Counted from the stretch's first letter, positions 1-10,689 are shown. The stretch is DNA of 64,000 bases from Margaritifera margaritifera (GCA_029931535.1 JAQPZY010001301.1:1364001-1428000), one strand, 5' to 3'. Made by a program: numbers and translations. Notes: generated from the sequence alone by a model not told the origin.

Positions 1-50
1 AGTTTAAGCACATGAGAGAAATGTATCAGACTTCTATAGCTCAACCCTAG

Positions 51-230
51 AGAAAGAGACCTTCACGATACAAGACTTCTAAACAATCTATGACTACATC
101 AACTCTCACCACCACTAAGACGCCAGCAGCAACAGTTACTACTATCACTACCAAAGCAGCAACAGCAGCAGCAGCAGCAGTAGCACTTGGCTGTGGAAAA
201 GGATTAAGACAGTTACAGAGTTACAGCTGA
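51..230 (+). other. Ala/Thr-rich open segment at left edge, function unknown
   Basis: An open stretch of about 59 codons between two in-frame stops. It is rich in Thr and Ala, with a (CAG)n-derived poly-Ala run and a basic end (KGLRQLQSYS). It has no internal start that I would trust and I do not recognise it. It could be the 3' end of another gene of the viral element whose beginning lies left of the window, or just low-complexity DNA. It is followed at 240-290 by T-rich low-complexity sequence. Confidence 0.2.
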
Positions 231-564
231 TGATGTCAAGCTAATCAGTTTTTTTTTTTGTATTTTTTTTGTATTTTTTTTTTTTTTATTATTCATAAAA
301 GAAACTCCAACTGTCCTTTACAGGGCCACCTATATCTCTAAGAAAATAGATACTATTCAATGATTGCCCAATCAAATGAAACGTAAATCCTTCCATTGTA
401 CAACATGTGCGTGCGTGAATGTTTTTGAGTATCTTATCCATTCTAAAGGAAAAAATCAAGACATAGATACACTTACGTTTTCTCTTTTTTTGTTTTTTGT
501 TTTTTTTTTTGTTTTTGTTGTATATTCTTGTGAAATCAGAATCACAATGAAAATGTATAACCCA

Positions 565-1020
565 TCACAAAAGTCCATTTTCCTCTTTCTTGCTTTTACT
601 GTCTGTCTCTTTTTTAAATTTCTTTACTGGCATGGGTTCATCCGCTTCTCCTGTTTCTTCTACTTGTCTTGCCTTCTTGAATGTCTTGACGGGCATGGAT
701 TCTTCTTCTGTTTCTGTTTCTGAATAACTATCCTCCTGCTTCTGTTCGTTCTCTTTTGTCTTGGAACACTCTGAAGACCAATACCCTTTTTCTTGACATT
801 GATAACAGGGATCTTTACCTTTGTCTCGCTTTGCTCTTGTGTTTCGATTTCTTTGACGTTGTGGACATTCTGGAGCCCCATGTCCTTTCTCTTGACAGAC
901 ATAGCAAGTATCTTGACTTTTATCTCAAGTAGAGTAGTCCGTAGTCTTATTGGAAGTGTACTTTCCAATGACTCTCTGTAAATTTCTGACAAGAAGGGCG
1001 ATCTGTTGTGACTCTTCCAT
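565..1020 (-). pseudogene. Two-CCHC zinc-knuckle protein, broken by one stop
   Basis: Read on the - strand from an ATG ending at 1020, one frame runs 152 codons to a TGA at 565-567 with a single internal TGA after about residue 31. Two zinc knuckles are visible: CYVCQEKGHGAPEC fits CX2CX4HX4C exactly, and CYQCQEKGYWSSEC has Tyr where the His ligand belongs. The tail is charged and carries a duplicated motif (MPVKTFKK and MPVKKFKK) between acidic patches. Knuckles of this type bind single-stranded nucleic acid in Gag proteins and CNBP-like proteins. The gene is divergent from the polymerase gene with an 88-bp gap, which suggests it belongs to the Polinton-like element. A retroelement gag fragment is the alternative. 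Function is inferred only from the knuckles. Confidence 0.65.
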
Positions 1021-1108
1021 CTTCACAGAATGAAAGCTGACTGAATATATTCCCATTGGGTGAGAAGCTCTACATATAGAGAGAGAGTCTGTACCCTAGT
1101 CAAATTAA
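1021..1108. promoter_or_regulatory. Short divergent intergenic region, possible bidirectional promoter
   Basis: These 88 bp separate the putative start of the zinc-knuckle gene (-) from the first ATG of the polB reading frame (+). It contains AT-rich TATA-like stretches (GAATATATTC near 1041 and CTACATATAGAG near 1070) followed by a short GA run. The promoter role is inferred from layout only. Confidence 0.3.
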
Positions 1109-4100
1109 ATGTTGGATCAAGATGAAATGATCACACCATTCGAGCGAGAAATCAGAAACCAAGAGACAACGACGACGACTTTCGGTGTCGCCGCATACGC
1201 TGCGTGAAGTGGTAACACAAGTGCGTGCAAATGATTTTGAAGATGACATGAGTGCGCCTGAGCCAATACCATCTAGCTTTACCACAAGACCAAGAGAGTC
1301 AAGATCAACAAAGACAGAAGATCTTTCCGTAGCTCCTGAAGATTATTTTTACATTTGCGAGACCCAAAAAGTGACTTCCAGAAAATTTCGAATCATTGTT
1401 TAAACATACATGGTATAATTTAAAGAGTTCAAGTCGCAAGTGCCACTAGAGAAAGCAGCGGGTTTCATTGCAGATTTATGGGAACCATTATAAGAGATAT
1501 TGAAACGACAGTGTCAAACTAAAGATGACGATCGTTTGAGGCTATCCATCAATCACGACAGTTTAAAGTCTCCTGATTGGATCGAGTTTAGTGCACAAGC
1601 AGAATTAACACCTCCAAAAATTATCGACAAAATTCAATACGTCCAACAATCCAATGACGAGTTTGACATGACCAGTGGAAAAGCCATTTTTCACATGACA
1701 CACGTTTCACCTCCCAGAGATAGCGGACGACGCAAAGTTTTATCGGTGGATGAACTTCGCAGTACTATTCATTGCTCTACTTACAAGAGAACATTTGTCA
1801 GTCCATCCTGCTACGAACAACATCGGATGAAACAATCACAAAAACAACATAAAAGTGGCTGAGAATTATTGAGTGTGTTCTCCACTTGTGGACATCTTGT
1901 TTGAACGAATAACCAAAAGTCACACGTTTGTACAGGAAAGAAAAGATGTTAATTTGGTGAACAAATTGTGGACTTCAATTATCAATGTTACATTCAAAAC
2001 GTGACAATGAACTCGAGGATGTAGTAAAGGGCGATAAGAACAAGAATAAAAAGAAAGTTGTGGATTTTATCTTTTTTATTTTGAATGTTCACAAGAGACT
2101 GAAATTCACATCCCTAATGTTTGTGTAGCTCATCGTGCTTGTGACAAGTGTATACATGAACCTATATTTTTTCATTGATCTAATTGCAGTAAGATTCCAG
2201 GAGGACGAGAAAAGATCTTTCGGGGTTCTCGTACTCTTGCTGAAATTGCCGAATGGATTTTAGACCCAACCGACTGCACTTGGAACCAAGTGGAAATCCA
2301 GCGTTATGGGAACTGTCATCAATATGCTACAGTCATGGCCCACAATTTCTCAGGATACGACGGACGATTTATCTTGAAATATTATTTAGAACAAAACACC
2401 GAATGTCCAGCTGTCACCATGAACAGAGCCGAACTACTTTTCATAAAAGTGGTAAACGTATAGTTTAATGATTCCATAAGTTATTTGGCTATGCCTTTGA
2501 ATAGAATGCCTAAAACGTTCGGAATGACAGAAATTGATAAAGGCTATTTTCCAAACATTTTATACTGAAGCTCCCTCATTTGCCTGAAGTTCACTATTAC
2601 GACCCCAACGGTATACATACAAAACAACAAAACAACGAGAAGCATTAGACGCCTGGTACCAACTTCACTCTTCAGACCATTTTGATTTTCAAGAAGAAAT
2701 GTTGAAATATTACCTATATGATGTGGACATTTCATGACGGTCTTGTAGAACATTTCCATAATAATTTCTGGATCAGGGAGGTGTCGATCCTTTGAAGGAA
2801 GCTTCTACCATCGCTAAAGGGTGTGTATTAGTGTATCGAACAAAGTTCATGCCCGAGAACAAACTAGCCTTCATACCCCCTCAGTTCTATCTCTCTGTCA
2901 GCCGGCGATACTTCGCCAAATCTTTGTGCTGGCTCCATTACTTGTGTGAATCTGAAGACAAGTGGATACAAAATGCTAGAAACGGCGGAGAAACGAAACT
3001 TTAAAAACTTTCCGTGGATGGTTGGGATTTAGAAAACCCACAGAACATCTACGAATTTCAACGATGTTTTTTTTCACGGATGCCCATCTTGTTTTCCTCA
3101 ACGAGACCTGAAAAGACCTTTCTCAGAGTTCACCACGGAAGAGTTCTACGGGCAAACATATCAATGATGCCAGAATATAGAAAGTCAAGTATACCAATTG
3201 ATAGAAATGTTGGAACATGACTACGATCGACGTTTCAAAACCGATCCTTAATTTAGATGTATTGCCGAAAATTAAGACGTGGTGGATATCAAACCTTTAA
3301 ATACACGCGACAGCTTGTTTGGATGACGAACCAATGCGACACGCTTGCTGTACGAAGTGGACGAATCTCAATGAGAGCAAATCAAATACATTGATGTGTG
3401 TTCTTTGTATCCTTGGGTGTGTAAATGTGCTCGATTCTCTACCAGGCATCCAGAAATCTTAACAGAACACATCGACGTGGAACACGTTCGTCAAAACAAA
3501 GGTTTGATCAAATGCAAATTGTTAACACCAAAGAACTTGTACCATCCTGTTGTTCCTCATCAATGCCAAAGAAAACTAATGTTTCCCTTATGTCGTACGT
3601 GTGCTGATACGTGTAATCAAGATAAACCTTGTCGCCACAATAATCAAGAAAGAGCCTTGACAGGAACATGGTTGGTTGTCGAATTGTTTCATAGTCTCGA
3701 TCGCGGATATCAACTGTTGAAAGTATTCGAAATTTGGCACTTTCCTACCACAGAACAATACCGACAGGACAACGAAAACTCCAGTAAAGGAATTTTCTCA
3801 GAATACGTTAACGAATTTCTAAAATTGAAGCATGAAGCTAGCGGCAATTCTTCTTGGTGTCAAGCTCCAGAAGACAAAAAACGGTACCGATCCTTAGAAG
3901 GCATCATTTTAAAACACTTGGAAAAGAACCAAGGAAGCAGATCGTTTTCAAAAGTCATGTTGCATTGTTTGTGTTGAAAACTAGCGTAACGTCCGATATT
4001 GCCAAAGACGGAATACTTGGCAGATTGAATCAGATACTTTGAACTCGTCGACGACAAAGGAAAACTGATTAAACACGTTGAGATTCTACGTGAGAATTTG

Positions 4101-4700
4101 ATCTTGGTGAATTACGCAGAAGTCGCAGAGTTTGCACACACACACACCACTCCCTTCGTCCACAGATGAGTTTGGAAACGTCATCATTGCAGCATACGTG
4201 ACAGCTAATGCCCGTTTAAAATTATATTCTGTCTTGGATCTTTTAGGAGATCAAATCCTTTACTTTTAGTTGTATGTACATCGATCGCCCTGGAAGTTAT
4301 CACTCACGCATTGAAGACGAACGTTTAGGAGCATGGACGGATGAACATCCAGAAGACACTATTGTAAGGCTTGCTTGTGGTAGACCTAAACACTACGGTT
4401 AACAATACAGACACCAGCAAGGCCAAGTGCATACCAAATGCATACCAAATGTAAAGTAAACGGACTGACATTGAACTGTCGTTCGAGTCAAGTGGTGAAC
4501 TTTGTTGTGTTTGAAAGAGACCTTAAAGTCAGGACAATATCAAGACTTTCGCGTGAAATTGTTGGATCCTCACAAAATCGTACGTTTGCAAGATCACCAG
4601 ATCGTCAGCCGACCCTTAGAAAAAGTATATCAGATTGTCTACCTAAACAAATGCGACTTCCCGACCACAGTACGTTACCTTACGGACACGCCGATCTCCA
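1109..4700 (+). pseudogene. polB: Family B DNA polymerase of a Polinton/adintovirus-like element, decayed
   Basis: The protein-primed type PolB would replicate the element. Fragments of it appear in the correct order in all three + frames. An N-terminal region lies at 1185-1860. A 3'-5' exonuclease part contains AHNFSGYDGRFIL (about 2336-2377) and DSISYLAMPL, followed by MPKTFGMTEIDKGYFPNI (about 2505-2560) and a YYLYDVDIS exo-III-like string near 2710. The palm motif YIDVCSLYPWVCK lies near 3385-3425 and opens the longest intact block (3396-3977, 193 codons). A motif-B-like string TANARLKLYSVLDLLGDQ (4203-4256) is followed by the C-terminal part to about 4700. At motif C the flanks ILYF and MYIDRPG are present but only 7 nt separate them, so the catalytic Asp-Thr-Asp is gone. 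At least ten stops/frameshifts make it non-functional. Start chosen: first ATG, giving a short divergent gap. Confidence 0.9.
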
Positions 4701-5199
4701 ATATAAAAAGGAGAGAGTTCCAAGACAGAAAAATCATTGCGAATTCAAACGCCGACATAGAAGGATGAGTTCAACAGACCAACAGAGTAAAGGACTCACC
4801 GACTACAAGTTCAATTTTGAGTACAAACTTTCACCGATAATGACGAATTCGAAACAGCAAACGAGTGAGAGATCCGCTGCGGACTCCAAGTTCAATGAAG
4901 TCGTGTACGATGCTGTGCCTTGCGACCAGAGCGATGCTGTACCCTTCGGCATCAGCGAAGCAGCACGACCTTGCCGATCTTCTACTTTCGGATGCGATGC
5001 AGCACGACCTTACCGTTCTACTACCGAAAGCGATGAAGCCAGCACGACCTTTCTGTTTCACTGGCAAAAGAAATGCCGTGCGTGTGCCTATCCATGGATA
5101 TCATCCATGCACTCGCAAAACCACTCTGGATACCACTAGTTCATCGAGATTTAAAAATCAAACAAGGATACACGTTTCTGTGACTTTGCCTGCTATTGT
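4701..5199 (+). pseudogene. Unassigned coding remnant between polB and the BIR domain
   Basis: Open stretches run here in two overlapping + frames (4438-5139 and 4865-5275). A possible start at 4765 (MSSTDQQSKGLTDYKF) just after the polymerase end would make this the N-terminal part of the BIR gene. At DNA level a short unit containing GCAGCACGACCTT recurs around 4955-5050, so part may be a local duplication. No domain is recognised. GKRNAVRVPIHGYHPC at 5068-5115 looks like real coding sequence. It could be an IAP linker region or a separate small gene. Confidence 0.4.
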
Positions 5200-5418
5200 G
5201 ACTTTGAAGGTCGATTCAAGAGATTTAAATAATGGCCAAAGGATCTGGATGGATTACTCATTTCCAAAACTTTAGCCAGAGCCGGATTTATCTGCTTAGG
5301 ACTAGGAGACGAATTACAGTCTTTCAATTGTTGTGTGAAGATCCACGAATGAGAGTATAAACATTCAGCTTTCCCGGAACATGCCAGATGGTCTCTGTGC
5401 TGTCATTACCTTCCCTTG
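5200..5418 (+). pseudogene. BIR (IAP-type) zinc-binding domain, broken by two stops
   Basis: One frame gives a complete-length BIR repeat of about 73 residues. It has the N-terminal DFEGRFKRFK, a WP, then LARAGFICLGLGDEL, then the zinc-site spacing CX2C-X16-H-X6-C. The H lies in PEHARW and the last Cys in SLCC. The first zinc Cys position holds Ser (SFNC), the conserved Trp after HE is TGA (5350-5352), and another stop sits before WP. BIR domains of inhibitor-of-apoptosis proteins bind caspases or IAP-binding motifs, and viruses use them to delay host cell death; that role here is inference. It lies between polB and the ATPase and is in the same frame as the ATPase with no stop between, so a fusion is possible. 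An inserted host IAP exon (IAP families are large in molluscs) is the alternative. Confidence 0.85.
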
Positions 5419-6162
5419 GTGAGGCATAATTATTATCCACATCGATACTTTATAAGCGAGAATTCGCAGTTTAACTTTGGAGCTACGAGAACGCATTTAC
5501 AGAGACTTTGTACAGATTCAAGCCAACCCTTTAATATATTAATTGCTGAACCAAGCGGTTCCGGCAAAACCGAATTTGTGAAACGTTTGATAGAACACAA
5601 ATCACAATTGTTCGATCGTCCTCCACAACGTATCGTGTGGTGTTACAAAGAGTGGCAACCGTATTACACGTTACTCCAAGAAAGTTAAGGAGAATCCATT
5701 TCGTTTGTAAAAGACATTCCTCGCAAAGACGATGTGATCGTGTGTGACTTTAATAATACACATCTTGTCATCTTCGATGACATGTCAGGAGACGAATAAG
5801 AAGATATTAAACTTTGGTTTAAACGAAAAGGACATAATCGATATGCCTGTATTATTTACAGTTCTCAAAAATTATTTAAACGAAGTAAAGCACATCGCAC
5901 CATCAGTCTTAATGCACATTATGTAGTGTTGTTTAAAAGCCCAAGATACAAATATCATGTGCAAGTGGTAGCCAAACAGTTACGAACACCATGGCTGAAA
6001 TATGCATATGACGATTCCACTAAGTCACCATATGCGTAGATACTCATCGATTTAAAAACTGCCACTCCAGATTATTGGAGATTATGTACAAATGTTCACA
6101 ATTGGTGCCAAAAAGGTGGTCCTGTCATTTACACGTCGCCTTCCACATTTTCGTCCGTCTAA
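5419..6162 (+). pseudogene. DNA-packaging ATPase (A32/FtsK-like) of Polinton type
   Basis: A single + frame runs to a TAA at 6160-6162, interrupted only by stops at 5686, 5797 and 6037. Walker A is seen as AEPSGSGKTEF (5545-5577) and Walker B as HLVIFDDM (5761-5784), followed by KLWFKRKGHN and ISLNAHYVVLFKSPR, the usual order in virion-packaging ATPases of Polintons and adintoviruses. It would pump DNA into the capsid. Length (about 230 residues) fits the family. There is no ATG at a clear start: the frame continues in from the BIR segment, and a start between 5419 and about 5520 is plausible. Only stops and no net frameshift makes it one of the best preserved genes of the element. Confidence 0.88.
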
Positions 6163-6199
6163 AAAAGTATAAAACCATCATTCACTTCTTTTTTTTTTA

Positions 6200-6784
6200 C
6201 CAGTTGAATAACATAAAGCAGCTTTGACACAAATAGTTGATCCAAGAATCGATACTCAAGCCAAACAACAAACTATTTTGAAACCTAGTTGAAGTGGATC
6301 TTTCGGAGCTGTTATGATACGTTCACTGTTAAATTGGAATCCAAATGCCGAAGCAAAAAAAGTCAACTCCCCTAAAAGACAGCAGACCAAAAAAGAGAGA
6401 GGTGGTTGTGGTGCAGCAAGTTCACACTCGAACAAAAAGAAGAAGAAGAAAAGCCCGAAGAAAAGTCATAAGAAAAAAACATCTCCTGCAAGAGAGAGAG
6501 GTACTGCTGCTACAAACAGCACATACTCAAGAAAACCTTGCCTCTCGAAGACGGTTCCTCCTGCCACTTCTTCTTCTTCTTCCTCGTTCATGATGATGTC
6601 GACCAAACCTGATTTAAAACAGGTGTGTGCTAATTTGAAGAAGATATGGAAACCCATTTCTAAAGGATCGTGTACTTCTCCGCCGAAGACGTCTTCTTCT
6701 ACTTCTTTAGCTGCTGCTGCTGCAGCCCAAAACGTGGCCTCTCCTAAGTCAAAAGTACAAGACAGAACAGGTATGTTACCCTGA
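6200..6784 (+). pseudogene. Lys/Ser-rich basic protein, virion core-like
   Basis: After a poly-T tract (6189-6198) a frame begins near 6200, passes one TGA before SGSFGAVMIRSLLNW (from 6296) and is open from the ATG at 6314 to 6784 (156 codons). The middle is a long Lys-rich block (KKKKKKSPKKSHKKK) and the end carries Ser and Ala runs (about 6560-6740). Polinton-type elements commonly encode small basic, DNA-condensing or membrane-active virion proteins near the ATPase. This position and composition are the only evidence for that role. The open reading frame on the opposite strand here is a shadow. Confidence 0.45.
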
Positions 6785-7004
6785 TTTAGTCCGTTGAAAA
6801 CACCAGTATTGCCTAGAGTCAAGTTGATACGACGTGCAGACAATCAGTGCAGACGAATTCCAGTTACAAAATAAAGAAATGTTGCGTAAGAGTCCAAAAA
6901 AGAGATAAAAGGGACTTCCTTTGTCAGTACTGACCAAATCCAATGCTCGGATGCGAAAACAATCATTCAAAAACACCCAAATAAATCTTCGATACCGTGT
7001 GTGA

Positions 7005-7216
7005 ATGTCTTTTGAACGTTTTGAAAGGAATGGTGCCATTGACCAAGATACAGACGCAACGATTATGACTACATCGTCACGTTCTTCGCCAAATAGTGAA
7101 AAATAAAATAAACATCAATCTAAAGAAAACAAATGCTGATATGACCATTGTTAAAAGTGGCTGCTCCTTTGTTAGGATCGATTGCTGGACCTCTTTTAGG
7201 AGGAGTGATGAGATGA
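7005..7216 (+). pseudogene. Small protein with Gly/Ala hydrophobic segment (pVI/pX-like), broken
   Basis: A start at 7005 (MSFERFERNGAIDQD) leads after a frame change into KVAAPLLGSIAGPLLGGVM (about 7154-7210), a hydrophobic Gly-repeat segment ending at a TGA (7214). Such glycine-rich hydrophobic stretches are typical of the membrane-active small virion proteins of adintovirus/Polinton elements. Assignment to that class is inference. The preceding 220 bp (6785-7004) carry only short basic fragments such as KEMLRKSPKKR and no recognisable domain. Confidence 0.4.
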
Positions 7217-7279
7217 GGAAAAAGAAGATTAAAGGACACACTTTTGATGTAAAGACATCACACTTGTACATTTGGATCT

Positions 7280-7840
7280 GATGGAAGGACGAAAATTTGC
7301 TTTATTTCTATACAAACGATGAACGAAACTCCATTGCTGGTACGAACAACAGATACCTCGTGTACCTCCTAATCCTAATCTCACTGAGATGTAACACTCA
7401 CATCAAGAATTACAATCATTGATGGATCTAACATATATGTCAGAAACAGAAAAATCCCAAAGATACGGACAATTATTGCAAAGTCTTCAACTGTTTCACA
7501 AGAAAGCTTCAGATGAAATGACTTTGAGAGAAAACCACGAAGTATCAACAGCATCCAAGATGATGACGGACACGGCTACGGGGATGACAGAGAAAGGAGA
7601 AGAAGAAGAAGAGTTTCAGATTCCACCAGCTAAGAAAATACACAAATTGACAATACCTACATCTAAGAAATTGGTTGGATAAAAAAAGATGATGTCCACA
7701 CCCTTGCCAGCAGAGGAGAAAACGAAAGAAGTGAGGACAGAAGTCAAACCAGAACCGATTACCCCTGTTCAGACATTATCCTTTACACCTATTGCTAGTT
7801 GGATACGTAAAGCATTGCAATCCAAAAAAAAAAAAATACC
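7280..7840 (+). pseudogene. Unassigned helical/acidic protein of the viral element
   Basis: One frame contains MEGRKFALFLYKR, PRVPPNPNLTEM and then an open block from 7419 (MMDLTYMSETEKSQRYGQ) to 7682, with an acidic run (GEEEEEF), and continues after one TAA with IASWIRKALQSKKKK (to about 7850). The order Pro-rich spacer, helical segment, acidic linker and short C-terminal domain looks like a conserved small gene lying upstream of integrase in Polintons, but I cannot name it. Three in-frame stops are present. Confidence 0.4.
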
Positions 7841-7903
7841 AAACGAAGAAAACATCACTGGTAGTTGGTTAACCTATTGCGGAGCAGCAACAACAGCAAC
7901 CCC

Positions 7904-8985
7904 ATGGATACACTTTTGGCCAGAATTTACTACAACCCTGTTGATGCTTTTCAAAAATTTTATCTTTCTGCTAAATGCAAACCCAAATGTTTAAGATGTG
8001 CAACAATGGTTACTAGAACAATCGAAGTACATGTTACACAAACCCATTCGACGAAAATGTTCCAGAAGTCAAACCAAAGTAGGAGGCATGGATCATCAAT
8101 GGCAAGCAGACTTAGCTGATGTCGCTCATTTAGCATCGTTCAATCGTGGTTACAAATATTTGTTTTTTGTCCTTGACGTGTTTTAAAAATCAGCTTGGGT
8201 AGTTCCTTTGACTTCTGAAACAAGTTCGGAGTTAGTACGAGCTTCAAAACTGGTTTTGAAGCAAAGTGGTCGACATCCTCTACAAAAGCAAACAGACAAA
8301 GACACCGAATTTCTGAACCAACCTTTTCAAAAGGATTTGAAAAATGTCACATTCATTTTTTTCACGACTGAAAATTCTGAAACGAAGCTAATGTCGTGGA
8401 ACGTTTTCAAATAACTTTGAAAGAACGTATGTGGACATATTTTACACATCAATACATTCTCAAATACATCGACTTGTTACCACGTCTAGTCAAAGCTTAC
8501 AATCAATCCTACCATCGTAGCATTGAATGAGCACGAGAAGAAGTGACACCTGACAACGAAGTGATGGCGTTTGATCGATTGCTTGGAACGTCACAAACAA
8601 GAAAAAAGAAGGCAGTGTTAAAGACTGGAGATAGGGTTGGCATTGGTAAAACAATACGCACATTTGACCAAGGTAATTTACCGAACTGGGCAACATAATT
8701 GTTACGTGTGACTCGACAAGTGCTTGGACGTGATCATTCTGTCTATAAATTGAAAGATATGAATGGAGATGTGTTAAAAGTGACTTTATACTTGCCTGAG
8801 TTAAAACGTGTGACCAAGAAAGAAGACGACGTTTACGATATATAAGCATTCTCAATCGAAGAAAACGTAAAGTGGGTAAACGTCGACTTCAGGAAGTGAA
8901 AGTTCATTTTAAAGGATATCCCCCTAGTTTTGATTCTTTGATTGCAGCTTCAGGAATCATTGGCAATAAAACAAAGTAGAAGTTA
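7904..8985 (+). pseudogene. int: Retrovirus-type DDE integrase (Polinton class), decayed
   Basis: ATG at 7904 opens MDTLLARIYYNPVDAF, followed by an N-terminal region in the neighbouring frame (QQWLLEQSKYMLHKP). The catalytic core shows MDHQWQADLADV (first Asp) and GYKYLFFVLDVF (from 8148), then QTDKDTEFLNQPF (second Asp), then NVVERFQ (Glu, about 8390-8410, in a shifted frame). This is the order of the D,D(35)E core. The C-terminus has an SH3-like part (LKTGDRVGIGK, VYKLKDMNGDVLKVTLY) and a chromo-like end (VHFKGYPPSFDSLIAASGII, about 8904-8960). It would have inserted the element into host DNA. Stops at 8184 and elsewhere and at least three frameshifts make it dead. Confidence 0.9.
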
Positions 8986-9389
8986 CCACCATACAGTTAA
9001 ACACAGCAGCTACCCCTCTTTCTCAAAGTTCATCTCTTCAAGAACTTCAAAAACAATCCTTGTGGCTAATTTGTGCAGATCGTGTCCCTAAAAATCGAAT
9101 CGTTTTTTTCTGCCAAATATTTGTGGTGTGTTGTGTCATGAAAGCATCCGCTGGAAATTTGAGTTTGCAACAAGGAGATAAATAACTGTGGACTATTATA
9201 CTCAGCAGTTGTATTGCTCATCTTTGTCCAAATCCGTCATTGAAATATATCGATGGTAAAAACAACAAAATCGGTAGTCTTGCATCGAAGGCCAGTCACC
9301 GCTCTTCCGATCACAGTAGCAGCCCTCTGTTGGGAACATTTGGAAAATCATTCTCTTTTGACAACGAGTTGCTCCTGGGAAACCAGAAC
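8986..9389 (+). other. Unresolved inter-gene segment of the viral element
   Basis: Short coding-like pieces are seen (SLQELQKQSLWLICADRVPKN near 9040, MKASAGNLSLQQGDK near 9138, and a Ser-rich piece near 9280). No domain is recognised. An adenain-type protease would be expected somewhere in such an element, but no His/Asp/Cys triad could be found here. A TATA-like CTATTATACTC lies near 9191. Confidence 0.3.
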
Positions 9390-10255
9390 CATCGAACTAT
9401 CAGTAAGCAATTATATTTAACATTTCCCAGTGACAGTTCTATGGATGTGTTTCCCAACAACACCTTATGATGTTTCACTGCCAAATTGGATGAAGAAGCT
9501 CGTTGGGTAGTGGCTTTGGTAGAAGTCATTCATCTTGCTCAAGCAATCAATATCAACGAAGGCCGAAATACTTTCATCGTCGATATCCTGAAAGAACAAG
9601 TTCAAGAACACTTGGACCAAAATGATCCTCTCTATTACGAATCCAAAAATGTATCGCCAGCGAATCCTGAGTTGAACACCTATACCATGAGAATTCCTAC
9701 AGGATATTATTTTAGTGCTCAACGTCTCGTAGAAACGATTTCAGCTATTTTCAACGATCAGTTTGTCAAAGCACTGGAGAAAGCTTGCTGAAGTGTATTG
9801 ATTGAGTACCATAAAACTGGCCATCGTCTTAAAATGTATTTTTCTGACGGCATAACGATGGCCATTACTTTTTGTCCTGATGTGTTTGCTATTTTGGGTG
9901 GATACATTTTGCTCTCACTCCTATGAAAGGTATTCACAACAACGAACAACGATCGATTCTACAAGTATATTTGCTACCCTATCGAACTGAACGAAGGACT
10001 AAATTTAAATGTTTGTGTACTCGGATGTCGTCGAGTACTACGTCGTGGGAAACACATCCGCTCCGTGCTGAGTCATTCCATTCAAAGTGGATTCTACCAT
10101 AGCTTGCACCGAAAGTTTGTATATCCTCATTATATTCCTATCAGTAAATCCTACGTTAACAGTGTCAATATTAGTATAAAAGTGATCTTGGACAAAATTC
10201 TCTCTTCTTCAAAGGAAGGTCACGGTGGAAGTGCATTTTAGAAAACGATTCTTCT
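9390..10255 (+). pseudogene. Minor capsid (penton-like, single jelly-roll) protein, decayed
   Basis: Begins near HRTISKQLYLTFPSDSSMDVF (9390-9450). After a shift it continues as LDEEARWVVALVEV (9487 onward), TYTMRIPTGYYFSAQRLVE and SVLIEYHKTGHRLKMYFSD. It ends with FVYPHYIPISKSYVNS and a VEVHFRK-like string near 10220-10250. Alternating hydrophobic beta-strand pattern, the early TFPS(D/N)xS string and location before the major capsid gene match the minor capsid protein of Polinton/adintovirus elements, which forms capsid vertices. Two or more stops (9468, 9789) and several frame changes are present. Confidence 0.72.
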
Positions 10256-10680
10256 GTGTATAAGGACTTTTTTAGGAGATCTGTTTTTCGTACGGTAGTA
10301 CCCATTTTAAAACCAATGGTGACTCGATGATTGCATGCTTTCAAAGACGCAGCTTTGATGCAAGGAAAAGAATTTCACCAAAACGTAATCATTTACAAAC
10401 AAAGGCCTAAAGAAGCCTTCATGAAAGCAGGACAAAAAGTGTTGCTTCAAACTAGAAAAGACTTTTTGGATCGCAGAGACACCCGTAAAAATTCGCTTCA
10501 TACTTCTGGCCAAGGCATTACTTCCTCCTGTACGCCACAGCAACGACAAGGCATAAAAAGACATCGAAAACTCTTCAAATCTCATAAACACGTTTAGAAA
10601 AAGAAAAAGAAAAGAAGAACAGCAGCTGTCAGAGAATTGGACCTTTTTAACAACGAACTGAAAAAAGGAAAATGATGCAC
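10256..10680 (+). pseudogene. Basic small virion protein between the two capsid genes
   Basis: One frame reads ...HAFKDAALMQGKEFHQNVII and KEAFMKAGQKVLLQTRKDFL (10331-10470), then a basic segment with KRHRKLFKSHKHV, a TAG (10595), KKKKKRRTAAV and finally DLFNNELKKGK at 10641-10673 before TGA. An amphipathic N-terminal part plus Lys/Arg-rich tail in this position resembles the small pX-like protein found between penton and hexon genes of adintoviruses. Homology is inferred from position and composition, not from a motif. Confidence 0.5.
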
Positions 10681-10689
10681 CGAGATTCT

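Noticed and set aside
6466..6843. 125-codon - strand frame opposite the Lys-rich viral protein
   Set aside because: A shadow of the Lys/Ser-rich + strand gene; its Glu and Ala runs mirror AAG/CTT and GCT repeats.
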